From Dactylosporangium roseum (GTDB taxonomy: Bacteria; Actinomycetota; Actinomycetes; Mycobacteriales; Micromonosporaceae): a stretch of 64,000 nt of DNA. How positions within the stretch are numbered: the stretch's first letter is position 1; every line of letters starts with the position of its first letter. Location: NCBI RefSeq assembly GCF_025264685.1, contig NZ_CP073721.1:859001-923000 (forward strand). The letters run 5' to 3'. The position numbers and the translations under genes were made by a program. Below are positions 33,868-43,073 of this stretch, one piece after another. Under the pieces are notes generated by a model. The model made no database searches. It saw only the letters and a list, made by a program, of their open reading frames with translations, and had not been told where the DNA came from.

Positions 33868-35088
33868 TCACAGGGCCAGCACGACGGGAGCCCACAGGGC
33901 AACGCCCGTCCCGGCAGCGTGCGCCTTGCTGACGCCGTTGACGGATCGGGTCGCGGACAACCGCTGGACGCCGATGGAGACGTGATCCCACGTCAACATC
34001 ACCGGCAGCGTGTTCGTGTTGGCCGAGCTGAGGATGCCGCGCAGGCCGACAGACGGACCTGACGAGATGTCCGTGTCGGTCGCGGTGACCTGCCAGCCGA
34101 CCGGCTCGGCGGTACCGTCGAGCCACGTCCGGGCACTGAGCGTCGACCCGACCGCCGAGAAGGTCAACCCGAAGCGCCGCCCGGCCGCGTGGATCAGTGC
34201 GTTTGCCGAGGCGGTCGCCAGCAGGGTCTCTGTGCCGGCAACCCGTTTGCGCAGGGTCAGCGTCACTGTGGCGGAGGTCGAAAAATCCAGCCTCGCCAAA
34301 TAGGTGTTGTTTGTGTCAGTGAATCTCAATCCCGCCGCCGCGAAGTGCGAGCCGCCGGTCGCCAGGGCGTCCGTGGCGACGGTGACGGAGATCTGCTGGT
34401 CGGTCGTGCTCGTGGGATGGACCAGCGTCGCCCACCGGCTGACGTTGACGGATCCGAGCGACATCCGCCCCATACCCTCGTAGGCGCCGCTGACCGCCCT
34501 CGCGTAGTCGTAGAACGCCTGGGTTCTTGGGCCTGCACGGCTGGCCGCGCTGGTACTGCCGCCGACGAAGAAGCTGCTCCGCAGCGCGTTGGACATCTCC
34601 AACTGCACGCCGGCCGACCTCGCATTGAGATTGCAGATGTTGGCCGGATCGGTGCCCGCGATCTCGGACGGTGCCGTGATCACCGAAAAGCCGGCCGCCT
34701 GTAGGCGGCTTGTGATCCGGCCGACGAGCTCGGCGTCCAGGCCGCCGATCGCGGTCTCCGCAACCCCGGCCGTGCCGGTGAACCCGTGAAAACTCAGGGT
34801 GCGCTGCGACCCCGAGACCAGCGCGACGCAGTTTGGCTCATCAAACAATGCGCTTGTTATGTGCAGGTCGCTGTTGCCCGAGGTCTTGAGCCCGGCGAAC
34901 TGGTAGTAGCGCATCCGGCTACCCGCGACTTGCTGCGCCATCTCCCCGCTGCCACCCTCGATGCCGCCGCCGTGAATGCTGATGGCTGCCCACGTGGCCC
35001 CGGTCGGCGTGACGGCGGTGCGGGAGTAGTCGACGCCCTCGGTTTGCTCGGCCGCCAAGGCGGCGTACGACGTGTACGGCGGCGGCAT
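33868..35088 (-). CDS. Poly-gamma-glutamate hydrolase domain inside a split tail protein
   Basis: 406 residues. Residues 5-203 are a PghP/DUF867 zinc hydrolase: SIHGGGIEGG with His39, LSFHGFTG with His101, and GVQLEMS with Glu164 as ligand candidates. This family cuts poly-gamma-glutamate capsules. Residues about 206-375 (RMSLGSVNVSRWATLV; YLARLDFSTSATVTLTLRKR) are the second part of a jelly-roll domain whose first part ends the upstream gene. Residues 376-406 (LSATRSVNGVSKAHAAG) are the usual C-terminus of the large tail protein. The ATG directly follows the upstream TAG in the same frame, so this was evidently one gene. Confidence 0.8.
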   Translation of the reverse strand: MPPPYTSYAALAAEQTEGVDYSRTAVTPTGATWAAISIHGGGIEGGSGEMAQQVAGSRMRYYQFAGLKTSGNSDLHITSALFDEPNCVALVSGSQRTLSFHGFTGTAGVAETAIGGLDAELVGRITSRLQAAGFSVITAPSEIAGTDPANICNLNARSAGVQLEMSNALRSSFFVGGSTSAASRAGPRTQAFYDYARAVSGAYEGMGRMSLGSVNVSRWATLVHPTSTTDQQISVTVATDALATGGSHFAAAGLRFTDTNNTYLARLDFSTSATVTLTLRKRVAGTETLLATASANALIHAAGRRFGLTFSAVGSTLSARTWLDGTAEPVGWQVTATDTDISSGPSVGLRGILSSANTNTLPVMLTWDHVSIGVQRLSATRSVNGVSKAHAAGTGVALWAPVVLAL

Positions 35089-37812
35089 CTACACCCCCGT
35101 CACCGAGAAATCCGAGGCCGATCCGCCTGTGCATGTCCAGGCCAGGCCGCTGTCAGCCGTGCCCCAACCGCTGGAGACGAGCCGGTCGTCGAAACTGTCC
35201 CCACTGTGGATCGCTGTAGCCGTCACCCGCTCGCCGCCGATGTTGACGTCGAACGGGCACTCCTCGGGCTCGATCGTCCACAGCGGCCCGGTCGGCGTTT
35301 TCACCCACAGGTTCGTCGTGGCTGCCGAAATCGCGGAGGCGAGCACGGACCCGTCAGTATCGGGGCGGGCCACAAACTCGCTGTAGTCTCCGGTGTTCGC
35401 GGCGAGCACAGCCACCCGCCACGGGGCGGACAGTGAGCACGCCAGGTCGGCGAGCCACACCCCGCCGCCGTCGTCGAGGATCTCGGTCCAGCCCTCGACG
35501 ATGAGGTCGATGGTGTCGGGCGCCAACCCGGCGGGCGGGTTCGCGATCGTCAGCCGCGACCCGACTTGGCACGCCGTCCACGCGGCGACAAGCTCCGGAT
35601 GGGCGTGCAGGGCCAACCCGACGAGTGGGTACCGCAGCCCGACCGCCGTCCCGAGATGGACCCTCCACTGCGCCTGCCCGGGCAGGTCGGCGTCCGCGTT
35701 GACGTTGACGGAGACGGAGTCCTGATACCGGTCGTACAGGTCGATGTGCTTGGGGTCCGTCCAGGTGAAGCTGGAGCCGCCCGGCGAACGGGTGACTGTG
35801 ACGTCGTTGCGGACCCGCTGGTCGTCGTCGACCGGGGTGAGGTCGCGGACCTGACCGGCCTCATGATCCAGGGCCAGCGCCACCGGCGCGTTGTACCGCT
35901 GCCACCGCGACAGGTACCGCAGGCCGTACCCGGCCTCGGACAGGATCCCGAGGTCGGTGGCCTCGGCCTCGCGCAGCAGCGACAGCAGGCTCGCGCGCGC
36001 CTGCGCGCCCATGACAGTCGTCGGCGAGCCGTCCCTGATCTCCACCGGGACGCCAGCATCGTGGCAGAGGCCGCCGATGCGGGACGCGACGGTGGTCCCG
36101 GCCCACCCGTCGATCGACCCGGACAGCGGCGGAGCATTTGTTGACGTCGAATACCAGGCGACATGCCCGACCGTGCCGTTCGCGAGCCCGGCCGAGTCGC
36201 GGATCTGCCACCGGGTCGGCGCCCCCAGCGTCTGCCCGGCCGCCGTGCCCGAGATCGTGGCCTGCACCCCAGACCAGGTGACCCGCATGCTCCAGGCGAT
36301 GTCCGCACCGGACTGCGACGCCGACACCTCAACGCCGATCGCCGCTCCCACCAGGGTCGGGAACGCGATCGTCGGCGCGGCGAGCACCTCAACGAACGCA
36401 GCGTCCCGTGCCTGCAACGTCAGCCCGGTCGTGGTGAGAATGACACCCCACAGGGTGACGGTGCCCCCGGCGAACCAGCCGAGCGGGAACACGGGAACGG
36501 CCGGGAACGCCGGGAACGCCAGCACGTGCCGCACCGACCACGCGCTCGGCGAGATCGGCGGCAGGTCGGCGACCACGACCGCTGCCGGGCCCAATGTCGG
36601 CAGCGGCAGCGACCCGGCGATACTCGAGGACGCGGCCAGCGACAGATCCGTGAACGACGCCGGTGGGCCGCCGACCGCCGACGCGAGGCTCGACGAGCCC
36701 GAGGCGTCCTCCATCGGCCAGTAGGCGACCGGTGCTGTCCAGTCGTGCGACGTCAACGTCCGATACACGGCCGAGCGCAGCGGCGCCGTGCCCTGCTGCA
36801 ACCGGCGCAGCACACCCGACGCGACGAGCCGGACAGTCGAGTCGGTGCCGGACGGGTCCCACGCGACCGGCAACTCGTCGATGAACCCCTCGAACCGGGC
36901 CGGCGGGACCGTCACGGTGACGTTGTCGTAGGTGGCGGTCACACCCGAGTTCGTGTTCCCGGCGGCGCGTCCGGTGCGGATCCCGGCCCAGCCCGGGTTC
37001 GCGATCGGCGCCGGGTCGACGACCTGGGCATGCCATACCGAAGGCTCGACCGCGCCGGTCCATACCCGCATCCGCACCGTGGTCCCGCGCACCTGAGCGC
37101 GGACCCTGATCGTCGACGCGGGTGAATGCGTCAACCCGGGCACTGTGGTAGCCGGGACGAGGGTCGCGACACTGGCGTGGTCGATCTGCACCTGCACAGC
37201 CGAGGCGGTCGTAACGTGGACGCGGCAGTTGTAGTACTCGGACAGGTTCTGCCCGCGCAGCATGACGTTGCCGGGCTCCAGCGTTCCACCGGTCGGCGTC
37301 GGGCAGATGAAATCGACCCGCACCTCCTGGTCGACCTCGGACAGCCCGCCAAGATACCCGAACCGGAACGCGGCAGCGACCGGCACCGAAACCGTGGCCG
37401 CCGAACCGGTCACATCGAAATCGGCGGCGGACACCACGCCGCCCGCACCCGCCAGGTTCCACGAACCCCCAGTGTCGGCAGCCCCCCAGCCGTCGACAAC
37501 CGTCCGGGTGAACGAGTCGGACGCGACCGTGACGTTGCTGCCGACGAGGACACGCAGCGGCGTGTTCCGCCTGATCAGCCCATACCACGGCCCGAGCGGG
37601 TTGGACGCCACCCACCTGCCGCCGTTGTTGTCGACCTCGAACGTGCACGTCGACGGCGGAGCAGACGAGTAGGAGTCGAGACGACCGCGGGTGATCGTGA
37701 TCCGGTTCCGGGCCCGGACCCACTCCGTGACAGGGGTCCACGCCCACGCACCAGCACCCAACGTCGGATTGGCACCGAGGGCAGCCTCAACAGTGATCGG
37801 AGGGACAGGCAT
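35089..37812 (-). CDS. Large minor tail protein with jelly-roll insertions, stop-split
   Basis: 907 residues, a Tal/tip-type protein of siphophages. The start (VTEWVRARNRITITRGR; STCTFEVDNNGGRW) is the tail-tip fold. A first jelly-roll domain starts at SDSFTRTVVDGWGAADTG, and the receptor part includes VRLVASGVLRRL. The end carries VNIGGERVTATAI and then only the first 37 residues of a second jelly roll (DSFDDRLVSSGWGTADSG...DFSVTGV) before TAG. The rest of that domain is in the next gene, in frame. It could be amber readthrough, a two-chain domain, or decay. Confidence 0.85.
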   Translation of the reverse strand: MPVPPITVEAALGANPTLGAGAWAWTPVTEWVRARNRITITRGRLDSYSSAPPSTCTFEVDNNGGRWVASNPLGPWYGLIRRNTPLRVLVGSNVTVASDSFTRTVVDGWGAADTGGSWNLAGAGGVVSAADFDVTGSAATVSVPVAAAFRFGYLGGLSEVDQEVRVDFICPTPTGGTLEPGNVMLRGQNLSEYYNCRVHVTTASAVQVQIDHASVATLVPATTVPGLTHSPASTIRVRAQVRGTTVRMRVWTGAVEPSVWHAQVVDPAPIANPGWAGIRTGRAAGNTNSGVTATYDNVTVTVPPARFEGFIDELPVAWDPSGTDSTVRLVASGVLRRLQQGTAPLRSAVYRTLTSHDWTAPVAYWPMEDASGSSSLASAVGGPPASFTDLSLAASSSIAGSLPLPTLGPAAVVVADLPPISPSAWSVRHVLAFPAFPAVPVFPLGWFAGGTVTLWGVILTTTGLTLQARDAAFVEVLAAPTIAFPTLVGAAIGVEVSASQSGADIAWSMRVTWSGVQATISGTAAGQTLGAPTRWQIRDSAGLANGTVGHVAWYSTSTNAPPLSGSIDGWAGTTVASRIGGLCHDAGVPVEIRDGSPTTVMGAQARASLLSLLREAEATDLGILSEAGYGLRYLSRWQRYNAPVALALDHEAGQVRDLTPVDDDQRVRNDVTVTRSPGGSSFTWTDPKHIDLYDRYQDSVSVNVNADADLPGQAQWRVHLGTAVGLRYPLVGLALHAHPELVAAWTACQVGSRLTIANPPAGLAPDTIDLIVEGWTEILDDGGGVWLADLACSLSAPWRVAVLAANTGDYSEFVARPDTDGSVLASAISAATTNLWVKTPTGPLWTIEPEECPFDVNIGGERVTATAIHSGDSFDDRLVSSGWGTADSGLAWTCTGGSASDFSVTGV

Positions 37813-37825
37813 GACACCCCACCCC

Positions 37826-39982
37826 TCAGTTCGCCGTCAGGACAAGTTGCCCCTTGCGCTGCATGTCTTGCAGGAGCTGTGCGATACCGGAGTTGCCGCC
37901 GTTGATCGTCAACGTGAGTGCGAGCGTCCCGCCGCTGGCGCCACCGCCGGGCGGGCCGGCACTCAGGCCGGCCGAGCGCATGCCCCGCATGCTGGCGTAC
38001 TGGTCGACACTTGGAATGATCGTGCCGGACACGTTGGGTACGAAGACTTCCGGCCGATGCTCGCCGACGACGTACGGCGTGCCGGCCGTAACTGGTCCGC
38101 CGGACGCCCGGTGCATCAGGTTGCCCATGGAGATGCCGGACGGCAGATCAGACTTGACCTTGATGTTGATCGTCTTAGAGCCCGGGACGCGGTTGAGCGA
38201 ATCCTTGATGGCCTGGATCTGCTCCTCGGCCACGTCAGTGCCGTAGATCTTGAACATGGTGCTGACCTGTCCGGGGATCTTCAGCAGCCGGTTCGCGTAC
38301 TCTTCCGCCTGCTGCTGGCTGAAGCCCATCGCCCTTGCGGCGGCGATGACCGCCAGGCGACCCTCCTGCGCGGCCTTGGTAGCCGCCGCGTCCGCCGCGG
38401 CTTGACCCTGCGTAGCAAGGGTTTCGTCGTACGTGGCCGCGACCTTCGCTTCGGTGGCCGTGACGATCCCCAGCAGCGCCTCGCGGTTGGCGCGCCCCTT
38501 CTCCGTGCTGGCGTCGGTCTCCTTGCCGTTCTTCTTGATCGACTCTGTTGCCCTGTCGATCGCGGCCTGATACTGCAGTTCGGCCTGCTCGGCGCTGATC
38601 GCCGTGCCGTTCAGTTGATCCAGCGCGGCCTTGAGGGTGCCGGCAAGGCGAGCGGCGTTGCTCATCGAGCCGCCGAGCATTTCGGAACGGTCGCGCAGCC
38701 GGGCAACCCGGTCTTCGGCCTGCTCGGCGGCGATCTTCGACTCGTCGATAACCCGGGCGAATGTCTGCATTGCCGTCGCGCCGTTGCCCTTGGCGGTCTC
38801 GGCGAGCATGTGCCACTCGCCGCGCAGGTCGCGGAAGTAGTCGCCGACGACCGGCACCCATCCGAACCACTTAGCCATGAATGCCGCAGAGCTCTCGCCG
38901 TATCGGGTGAGCTTGCCCCAGCCGTCGAGGAGGAACTCCAGGGTGGAGGTAACTGCCGAGATCGCGCCGGAGGCGAGCATGCCGAAGAATTGCACCGCGG
39001 AGGCGGCCTCGTTGCTGTGCTCCGACAGCATCGTGAACAGGTCCCCGACCTCGATGCCGACGGCGTGCATCGTGTTTTCGATCTGGTCGAAGACGGGGCC
39101 CGCCGCGGCTGTGGCCTTCACGAAGCCGGGCATGGCGCTCTCGGCGAGCTTCACCACCCCGTTGGTGATTTTGTCAACGAGGGGCGCGGTGTTGACGAAG
39201 GTCATCTCCACCTGCGGGGCGAGCCGCGACCAGCTCTGCGACAACGTCTGAAACGACCGCTCCATCGCCGGTACAAAGTAGGTCGCAGATCGCTGCATGG
39301 TGTCGCCGACGCGCAGCCCGAGTCGATCCATCTCGGCGCTGACACGCGGGTCGTTGATCGCCGATTTGATGCCGACCACCAGCGGCCCGGCGGCTGCGCC
39401 TGCCAGTAGGGCTCCGCCGATCGCAGAGCCGATGACCGGTGCCGCAGCGGCGGCGATGATGACTCCGGCGGCGATGCCGATGGTCTTGAGTTCGTTGGTG
39501 CCCATGGACGCGAAGGCGTCTTTCCAGAAGCCAGTGAATCCCCTGCTGGCATTGCTGATGACGTCCTCGACGTCGCCCACCACGGCGGACGCCAGCTTTT
39601 TGCGGGCGTCCTGCAAGCCCCGTAGCTTGCCCTCGACGTCGCCGAGCTTGCGGAACACGTCGACATCGCCGGTCTTGTCGAACTCGTCAGACAGCTTGCG
39701 GAGCTCTGCGCGTGTCGATCGGATCTGCGAGTCGAGGACCGACAGTCCGGTGTTCTTCTCTCCGAGCGAGGCGACCTTGTCCCCGACCGTGTCGGCGGCG
39801 CCGCCGAGCAGCTTTAGCGCCGCGCCGGCCTTCGCGGCGTCGGAGGGGATTTTGGTGATGTCGCGGTCGAGTTCCTCAACTGCGTCATCGACGGCCTTGA
39901 CCTTGCGCTCGACGATCGTGGCCTCGGCCTTGAATTGGCCGGCCTTCAGTTCGAGTGCGACGGACGCCTTCCGGTCGGCCAT
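37826..39982 (-). CDS. Tail tape measure protein
   Basis: 718 residues: coiled-coil N-terminus (VERKVKAVDDAVEELDRDITKIP), a hydrophobic Ala/Gly-rich segment (IGIAAGVIIAAAAAPVIGSAIGGALLAG), long helices, and the Gly-rich C-terminal MHRASGGPVTAGTPYVVGE motif common in tape measures. It sets tail length. At this size it predicts a tail of roughly 100 nm by the usual 0.15 nm per residue rule. It follows the frameshifted chaperone genes as expected. Confidence 0.9.
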   Translation of the reverse strand: MADRKASVALELKAGQFKAEATIVERKVKAVDDAVEELDRDITKIPSDAAKAGAALKLLGGAADTVGDKVASLGEKNTGLSVLDSQIRSTRAELRKLSDEFDKTGDVDVFRKLGDVEGKLRGLQDARKKLASAVVGDVEDVISNASRGFTGFWKDAFASMGTNELKTIGIAAGVIIAAAAAPVIGSAIGGALLAGAAAGPLVVGIKSAINDPRVSAEMDRLGLRVGDTMQRSATYFVPAMERSFQTLSQSWSRLAPQVEMTFVNTAPLVDKITNGVVKLAESAMPGFVKATAAAGPVFDQIENTMHAVGIEVGDLFTMLSEHSNEAASAVQFFGMLASGAISAVTSTLEFLLDGWGKLTRYGESSAAFMAKWFGWVPVVGDYFRDLRGEWHMLAETAKGNGATAMQTFARVIDESKIAAEQAEDRVARLRDRSEMLGGSMSNAARLAGTLKAALDQLNGTAISAEQAELQYQAAIDRATESIKKNGKETDASTEKGRANREALLGIVTATEAKVAATYDETLATQGQAAADAAATKAAQEGRLAVIAAARAMGFSQQQAEEYANRLLKIPGQVSTMFKIYGTDVAEEQIQAIKDSLNRVPGSKTINIKVKSDLPSGISMGNLMHRASGGPVTAGTPYVVGEHRPEVFVPNVSGTIIPSVDQYASMRGMRSAGLSAGPPGGGASGGTLALTLTINGGNSGIAQLLQDMQRKGQLVLTAN

Positions 39983-40008
39983 GGTCCCTCCGTCCGGAAC
40001 GCCATCGG

Positions 40009-40049
40009 ATGATCAGCGGAGGGTGTTGCTTGCATCACTGGTGCACACT
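40009..40049 (+). promoter_or_regulatory. Shared moron promoter element, copy A
   Basis: ATGATC-A-GCGGAGGG, 10 bases, ATCACTG, 3 bases, CACACT, 7 bases, then the GTG start at 40057. The same blocks at the same distances precede the other plus-strand gene at 43613. CACACT sits where a -10 box of a leaderless transcript would be. The upstream block is a candidate activator/repressor site or unusual -35. Confidence 0.7.
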
Positions 40050-40056
40050 GCGGTTC

Positions 40057-40599
40057 GTGGACACCAATCGACCGGTCACCCTCGCCCAGATGGCCGGGCA
40101 GCGGCCTCGCCGCCGGGCTGGGCTCATTGCCGGCGTCGCTGCTGGCGCCGTTGTGCTCGTCGCCGCCACCGTCGGCGTGACCGTCGCCCTGACCCGAAAA
40201 TCGGCCGACACGGGCGCCCCGGCCGCCGCCTCAGCCTCGGCGGCGTTCACGGCCGCTGGCGACCTGGTGCTCCACCGCGGTGAGTTCACGTGGAACAGCG
40301 CGCAGGATCCGACATGCCAGGGCATGGGCGGGTTCTCCGACCTCCGAGGCGGTACGCAGGTCGTCATCACCGACGCGGGAGGCAAAAAGCTCGCCGTCGG
40401 CGCCTTGGCCGCAGGCCGGGCCGGAGACTTCAGCACCAACGCCGACGGCACGCAGCGGGCCGGGTCATGCACCCTGGCCTTCGCCGTGCCCGGCGTCCCG
40501 CGCGGCGTCGGCCCCTACGGCGTTGAAGTCAGCCATCGCGGCGTGCAGACCTACAGCGAGGAACGGCTGGACGCGGGCATCATCCTGGGGTTCAGCTAG
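40057..40599 (+). CDS. Membrane-anchored exported protein (moron)
   Basis: 180 residues: basic N-terminus (QRPRRR), one transmembrane anchor (AGLIAGVAAGAVVLVAATVGVTVAL), an Ala/Ser linker, then a beta-rich exported domain of about 110 residues with two cysteines (PTCQGMGG; GSCTLAF). It stands alone on the plus strand between minus-strand tail genes with its own promoter, the position of a lysogenic-conversion gene. Surface exclusion of other phages is one possibility, not shown. Confidence 0.7.
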   Translation: MDTNRPVTLAQMAGQRPRRRAGLIAGVAAGAVVLVAATVGVTVALTRKSADTGAPAAASASAAFTAAGDLVLHRGEFTWNSAQDPTCQGMGGFSDLRGGTQVVITDAGGKKLAVGALAAGRAGDFSTNADGTQRAGSCTLAFAVPGVPRGVGPYGVEVSHRGVQTYSEERLDAGIILGFS

Positions 40600-41482
40600 G
40601 CCCTACGCACGACGTATTTCACGCCGCGCTTCGGCTTCTTTGACTCGGCGTCGTTGCCGACCTCGGCCTCGAGGATGCGGCATGCCTCGCAGGTGTGCCG
40701 CTCGACCCTCCACGTCCCTTGTGTGCGCCGGTCGGTGGACACCTCCAGGGGCTGACTGCACTCCCGGCACTGCTCGGCCTCTTCGGCCAGCAGTGCGAGG
40801 AGCAGGTGCCGGTCCTCGTCGGTCCACAGCGGCTCTGCCGTGGTGACCGAGCGGATCAGCCGGTCGTGCTCGTCGTACTCGTGCTCGGTGATGGTTCGGG
40901 GCTCCCGGCCAAGGAGCCGGGAGCGGGGTTGTCGCTGGTCTCTGGCCGCTTCGACCTCGCGCCGGAGCTCCGGGTCAGCACGGAGGCGGCCACGGAAAAA
41001 GGGACCTCGCGACTCTCGTCGTTTACCTCCCACGCGGCGTTCGCGAGTTTCTTCCAGTCGCCGTCGGACAGTCGGTCAGCGAGCCGCTCGGCTTGCTGCT
41101 GGGTCATCTCCGGTTGGGCCACGGTGGCGGCGACGATCGAGCACAGCCAAGGGTGATAGGCGTCGAGGTACTCCTCGTCGCTCATGCCGGGTGTTTTCAC
41201 CGGGCGCTTGGCCATGAGGTTCCGCCAGGATCGGCGCGGCGTGAGGGCGCGGAGTTTGAACGGCCGCTCGTAGGCGCGCATCTGCTCGGTGAGTGCCGCC
41301 ATCCGCTCGGCGATCCCTGTTGCTGGACTGTCCCCGGCGAGGCTCGTGACCGCCTGCGTCATGCCGCCGAGCTGTGCCTCCAGCAGGTCGTACTCCGATC
41401 GGAGGCTTCCCTTGACGGTGATGACGACGGTCGCCTCGGCCGGCTCCGCTTCGTCGATGATGGATTCGATGTCCCATTCCAT
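40596..41482 (-). CDS. Tail assembly chaperone, frameshifted long form (G-T type)
   Basis: The ribosome reads the first 161 codons of the short form and then slips -1 on CCCTTTT (41003-40997), continuing as FRGRLRADPELRREVEAARD... to the stop at 40596, about 295 residues. The second frame carries EPRTITEHEYDEHDRLIRSV and a zinc-like CRECSQP...CEAC pair. Such paired chaperones keep the tape measure soluble during tail assembly, and the gene lies right before the tape measure as usual. Confidence 0.8.
40856..41482 (-). CDS. Tail assembly chaperone, short form (G type)
   Basis: 208 residues read without frameshift (ESIIDEAEPAEATVVITVKGS; MSDEEYLDAYHPWLCSIVAA; ending in a Ser/Thr-rich tail SPSTSTTSTTG). 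Low-complexity ends are typical after the slip site. It lies between the tail tube and tape measure genes. Confidence 0.85.
   Translation of the reverse strand: MEWDIESIIDEAEPAEATVVITVKGSLRSEYDLLEAQLGGMTQAVTSLAGDSPATGIAERMAALTEQMRAYERPFKLRALTPRRSWRNLMAKRPVKTPGMSDEEYLDAYHPWLCSIVAATVAQPEMTQQQAERLADRLSDGDWKKLANAAWEVNDESREVPFSVAASVLTRSSGARSKRPETSDNPAPGSLAGSPEPSPSTSTTSTTG
40997..41003 (-). promoter_or_regulatory. -1 programmed frameshift slippery site
   Basis: On the minus strand the heptamer C-CCT-TTT fits X-XXY-YYZ in the frame of the short chaperone (GTC CCT TTT TCC). A slip gives CCC TTT TTC CGT, exactly the frame of the downstream reading. Confidence 0.85.
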
Positions 41483-41564
41483 GTTGTTTGCAGCCCCTTC
41501 GCAGCCCCGGACGTGGAGGAAGGACGGACCGGGGCTGCCGAGTCCGCCCTTCCGCTCGTGGTGG

Positions 41565-42044
41565 TTACGCGACGACGGAGCGGGAGTTGTAGCCGAGTTC
41601 GGTGACGAAGAAGTCGGACGTGAAGTCGAAGACGCCGTCGGGCTTCGGGTCGTCCTCGTCCGGCTCGCCGGCCTCGACGGCGTAGACCGCGAGCTTCTGG
41701 CCGCTGGCGATGGCCGTAGTGCGGTCGATCATTCGCCGGACCCACAGGAAGCCGTTGGTTCGGTACGGCAGCAGGTTCCACGGCGTGTCGGTGGGGCCGT
41801 CGTGGTGGAACGTGATTTTGATGGCCCACTTGATGCGGCCTGCTCTGGAGGCGTTAGCGACCGAGCCGAGATTGCTCACGTCAACCTCGCCGGTCGTCGG
41901 CGTGATCTCCAGCCCATCCGGGGTAATGAATGTCTCCAGCCGCGTACTGCCGGTGGTCAGCTCGGTGACGGTCGGCAGGGCGATCGTGGCGATGCTGGTG
42001 GCGAAACCGACCGCAACCCGGCCGTCCATGGTGATGACGCCCAT
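41565..42044 (-). CDS. Major tail (tube) protein
   Basis: 159 residues, ATG 42044 after GGAGAAG. The beta-rich pattern and place immediately before the chaperone fit the tail tube protein (VDVSNLGSVANASRAGRIKWAIKITFHHDG; FDFTSDFFVTELGYN). Its start overlaps the previous stop. Confidence 0.75.
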   Translation of the reverse strand: MGVITMDGRVAVGFATSIATIALPTVTELTTGSTRLETFITPDGLEITPTTGEVDVSNLGSVANASRAGRIKWAIKITFHHDGPTDTPWNLLPYRTNGFLWVRRMIDRTTAIASGQKLAVYAVEAGEPDEDDPKPDGVFDFTSDFFVTELGYNSRSVVA

Positions 42045-42253
42045 CACTTCTCCTTCGCGGTCTTGGCTGGCGCCTTGGGCGCGTCGAGGTCGGGAGCGTC
42101 CGCATAGGACGCGAGGTCGATGAGGTCGCGCTCGTCACGGCCGAGCGCGTCCGAGACACGTAGCCACCCGGTGCGGCGGTAGTGATCCAGCGCCGTCTCT
42201 GCCACCACGCCGACGCCGCCGGTCTCTGGGTGGCGCACCACAAACCAGTCCAT
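42044..42253 (-). CDS. Small head-tail region protein
   Basis: 69 residues (MDWFVVRHPETGGVGVVAET; a Lys/Ala-rich end). Such short proteins, with a reading like a degenerate LEM/Rho-N fold, occur between tail genes of actinophages. Function not known. Confidence 0.55.
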   Translation of the reverse strand: MDWFVVRHPETGGVGVVAETALDHYRRTGWLRVSDALGRDERDLIDLASYADAPDLDAPKAPAKTAKEK

Positions 42254-42261
42254 GAGCGCCC

Positions 42262-42603
42262 CTAGACCCGGTATGCCTCGTAGGTGACCCCGGTCAGGGC
42301 GCCGCTGAAGTTGATCGTCGCCCGATCGCTGTCCGCCGGGTTGATCGCCGCAAGAGGCACGAACGCCATCCGCGAGCCGGTCGCCGGGCATGTCTGCGAC
42401 GCTGGCGTGCCGGCGTTGCCGAGGTCCGTGGTTGTCGGGTCGGACACCGTCAGCGTTGTCGCGGTGCCGGTGGTGATGATCCTGAGCAGGACGCCATTCG
42501 GGCCGAACTGCGATCGGGCGATGGTGTCGGCTGCGGTCGGCGTGATCGCCGTTGGGGTTGTCAGTGCCCCGTTGGACACGGACTGCGTGGTAATTGCCGC
42601 CAT
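42262..42603 (-). CDS. Beta-rich virion accessory protein
   Basis: 113 residues, Thr/Ala-rich (ALTTPTAITPTAADTIARSQ; GVLLRIITTGTATTLTV). GGAGG lies upstream. Likely a decoration or tail accessory protein by composition and position. Confidence 0.55.
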   Translation of the reverse strand: MAAITTQSVSNGALTTPTAITPTAADTIARSQFGPNGVLLRIITTGTATTLTVSDPTTTDLGNAGTPASQTCPATGSRMAFVPLAAINPADSDRATINFSGALTGVTYEAYRV

Positions 42604-42647
42604 AGCGGCACCTCCTTGATGGAAGGGACCGCCGCGTGGCGGGAAAC

Positions 42648-43073
42648 TCAGGTGGCGAACGTGCGATAGGTGGCCACGACGTCGAAGACGGTCGTGCCGG
42701 TGGTGTCGTCCCGGGTTGGCGGGCCGGCGCCCACCTCTTGCCGGATCAGCCCGCAGTCGAGGCCCGCGATGGTGAGGCGCTTGTTGAGCAAGGCGGTCCG
42801 AACACGCTGCTGCACGCCTCGCGCGGCCATAGCCGTGGTGCTCACGCTGTGCGTGATCCACCGGACGGTCGGCGTGCCGGAGATGCCGTCCAGAGCGTCT
42901 CCCTCAGCGCCGGACGGCCACTCGACCGTGGCATACACGAGCACGTAGCCGAGGCTGGGATTGGTGCCGTTGGGCACGGCGCCGTCGAACACCTGTAGCG
43001 CTGGCGGCCCGAGGTCGGCTCGCAGCAGGTCTAGTCCGCCGTTGACGAGCGCCTGGTCGATGCCGTCGGTCAT
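42648..43073 (-). CDS. Tail terminator/completion protein candidate
   Basis: 141 residues (LGYVLVYATVEWPSG; RGVQQRVRTALLNKRLTIAGLDCGLIRQE). Order between the gp10-like connector and the tail tube matches the tail terminator of HK97-like phages. It overlaps its upstream neighbour by one base. Confidence 0.6.
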   Translation of the reverse strand: MTDGIDQALVNGGLDLLRADLGPPALQVFDGAVPNGTNPSLGYVLVYATVEWPSGAEGDALDGISGTPTVRWITHSVSTTAMAARGVQQRVRTALLNKRLTIAGLDCGLIRQEVGAGPPTRDDTTGTTVFDVVATYRTFAT

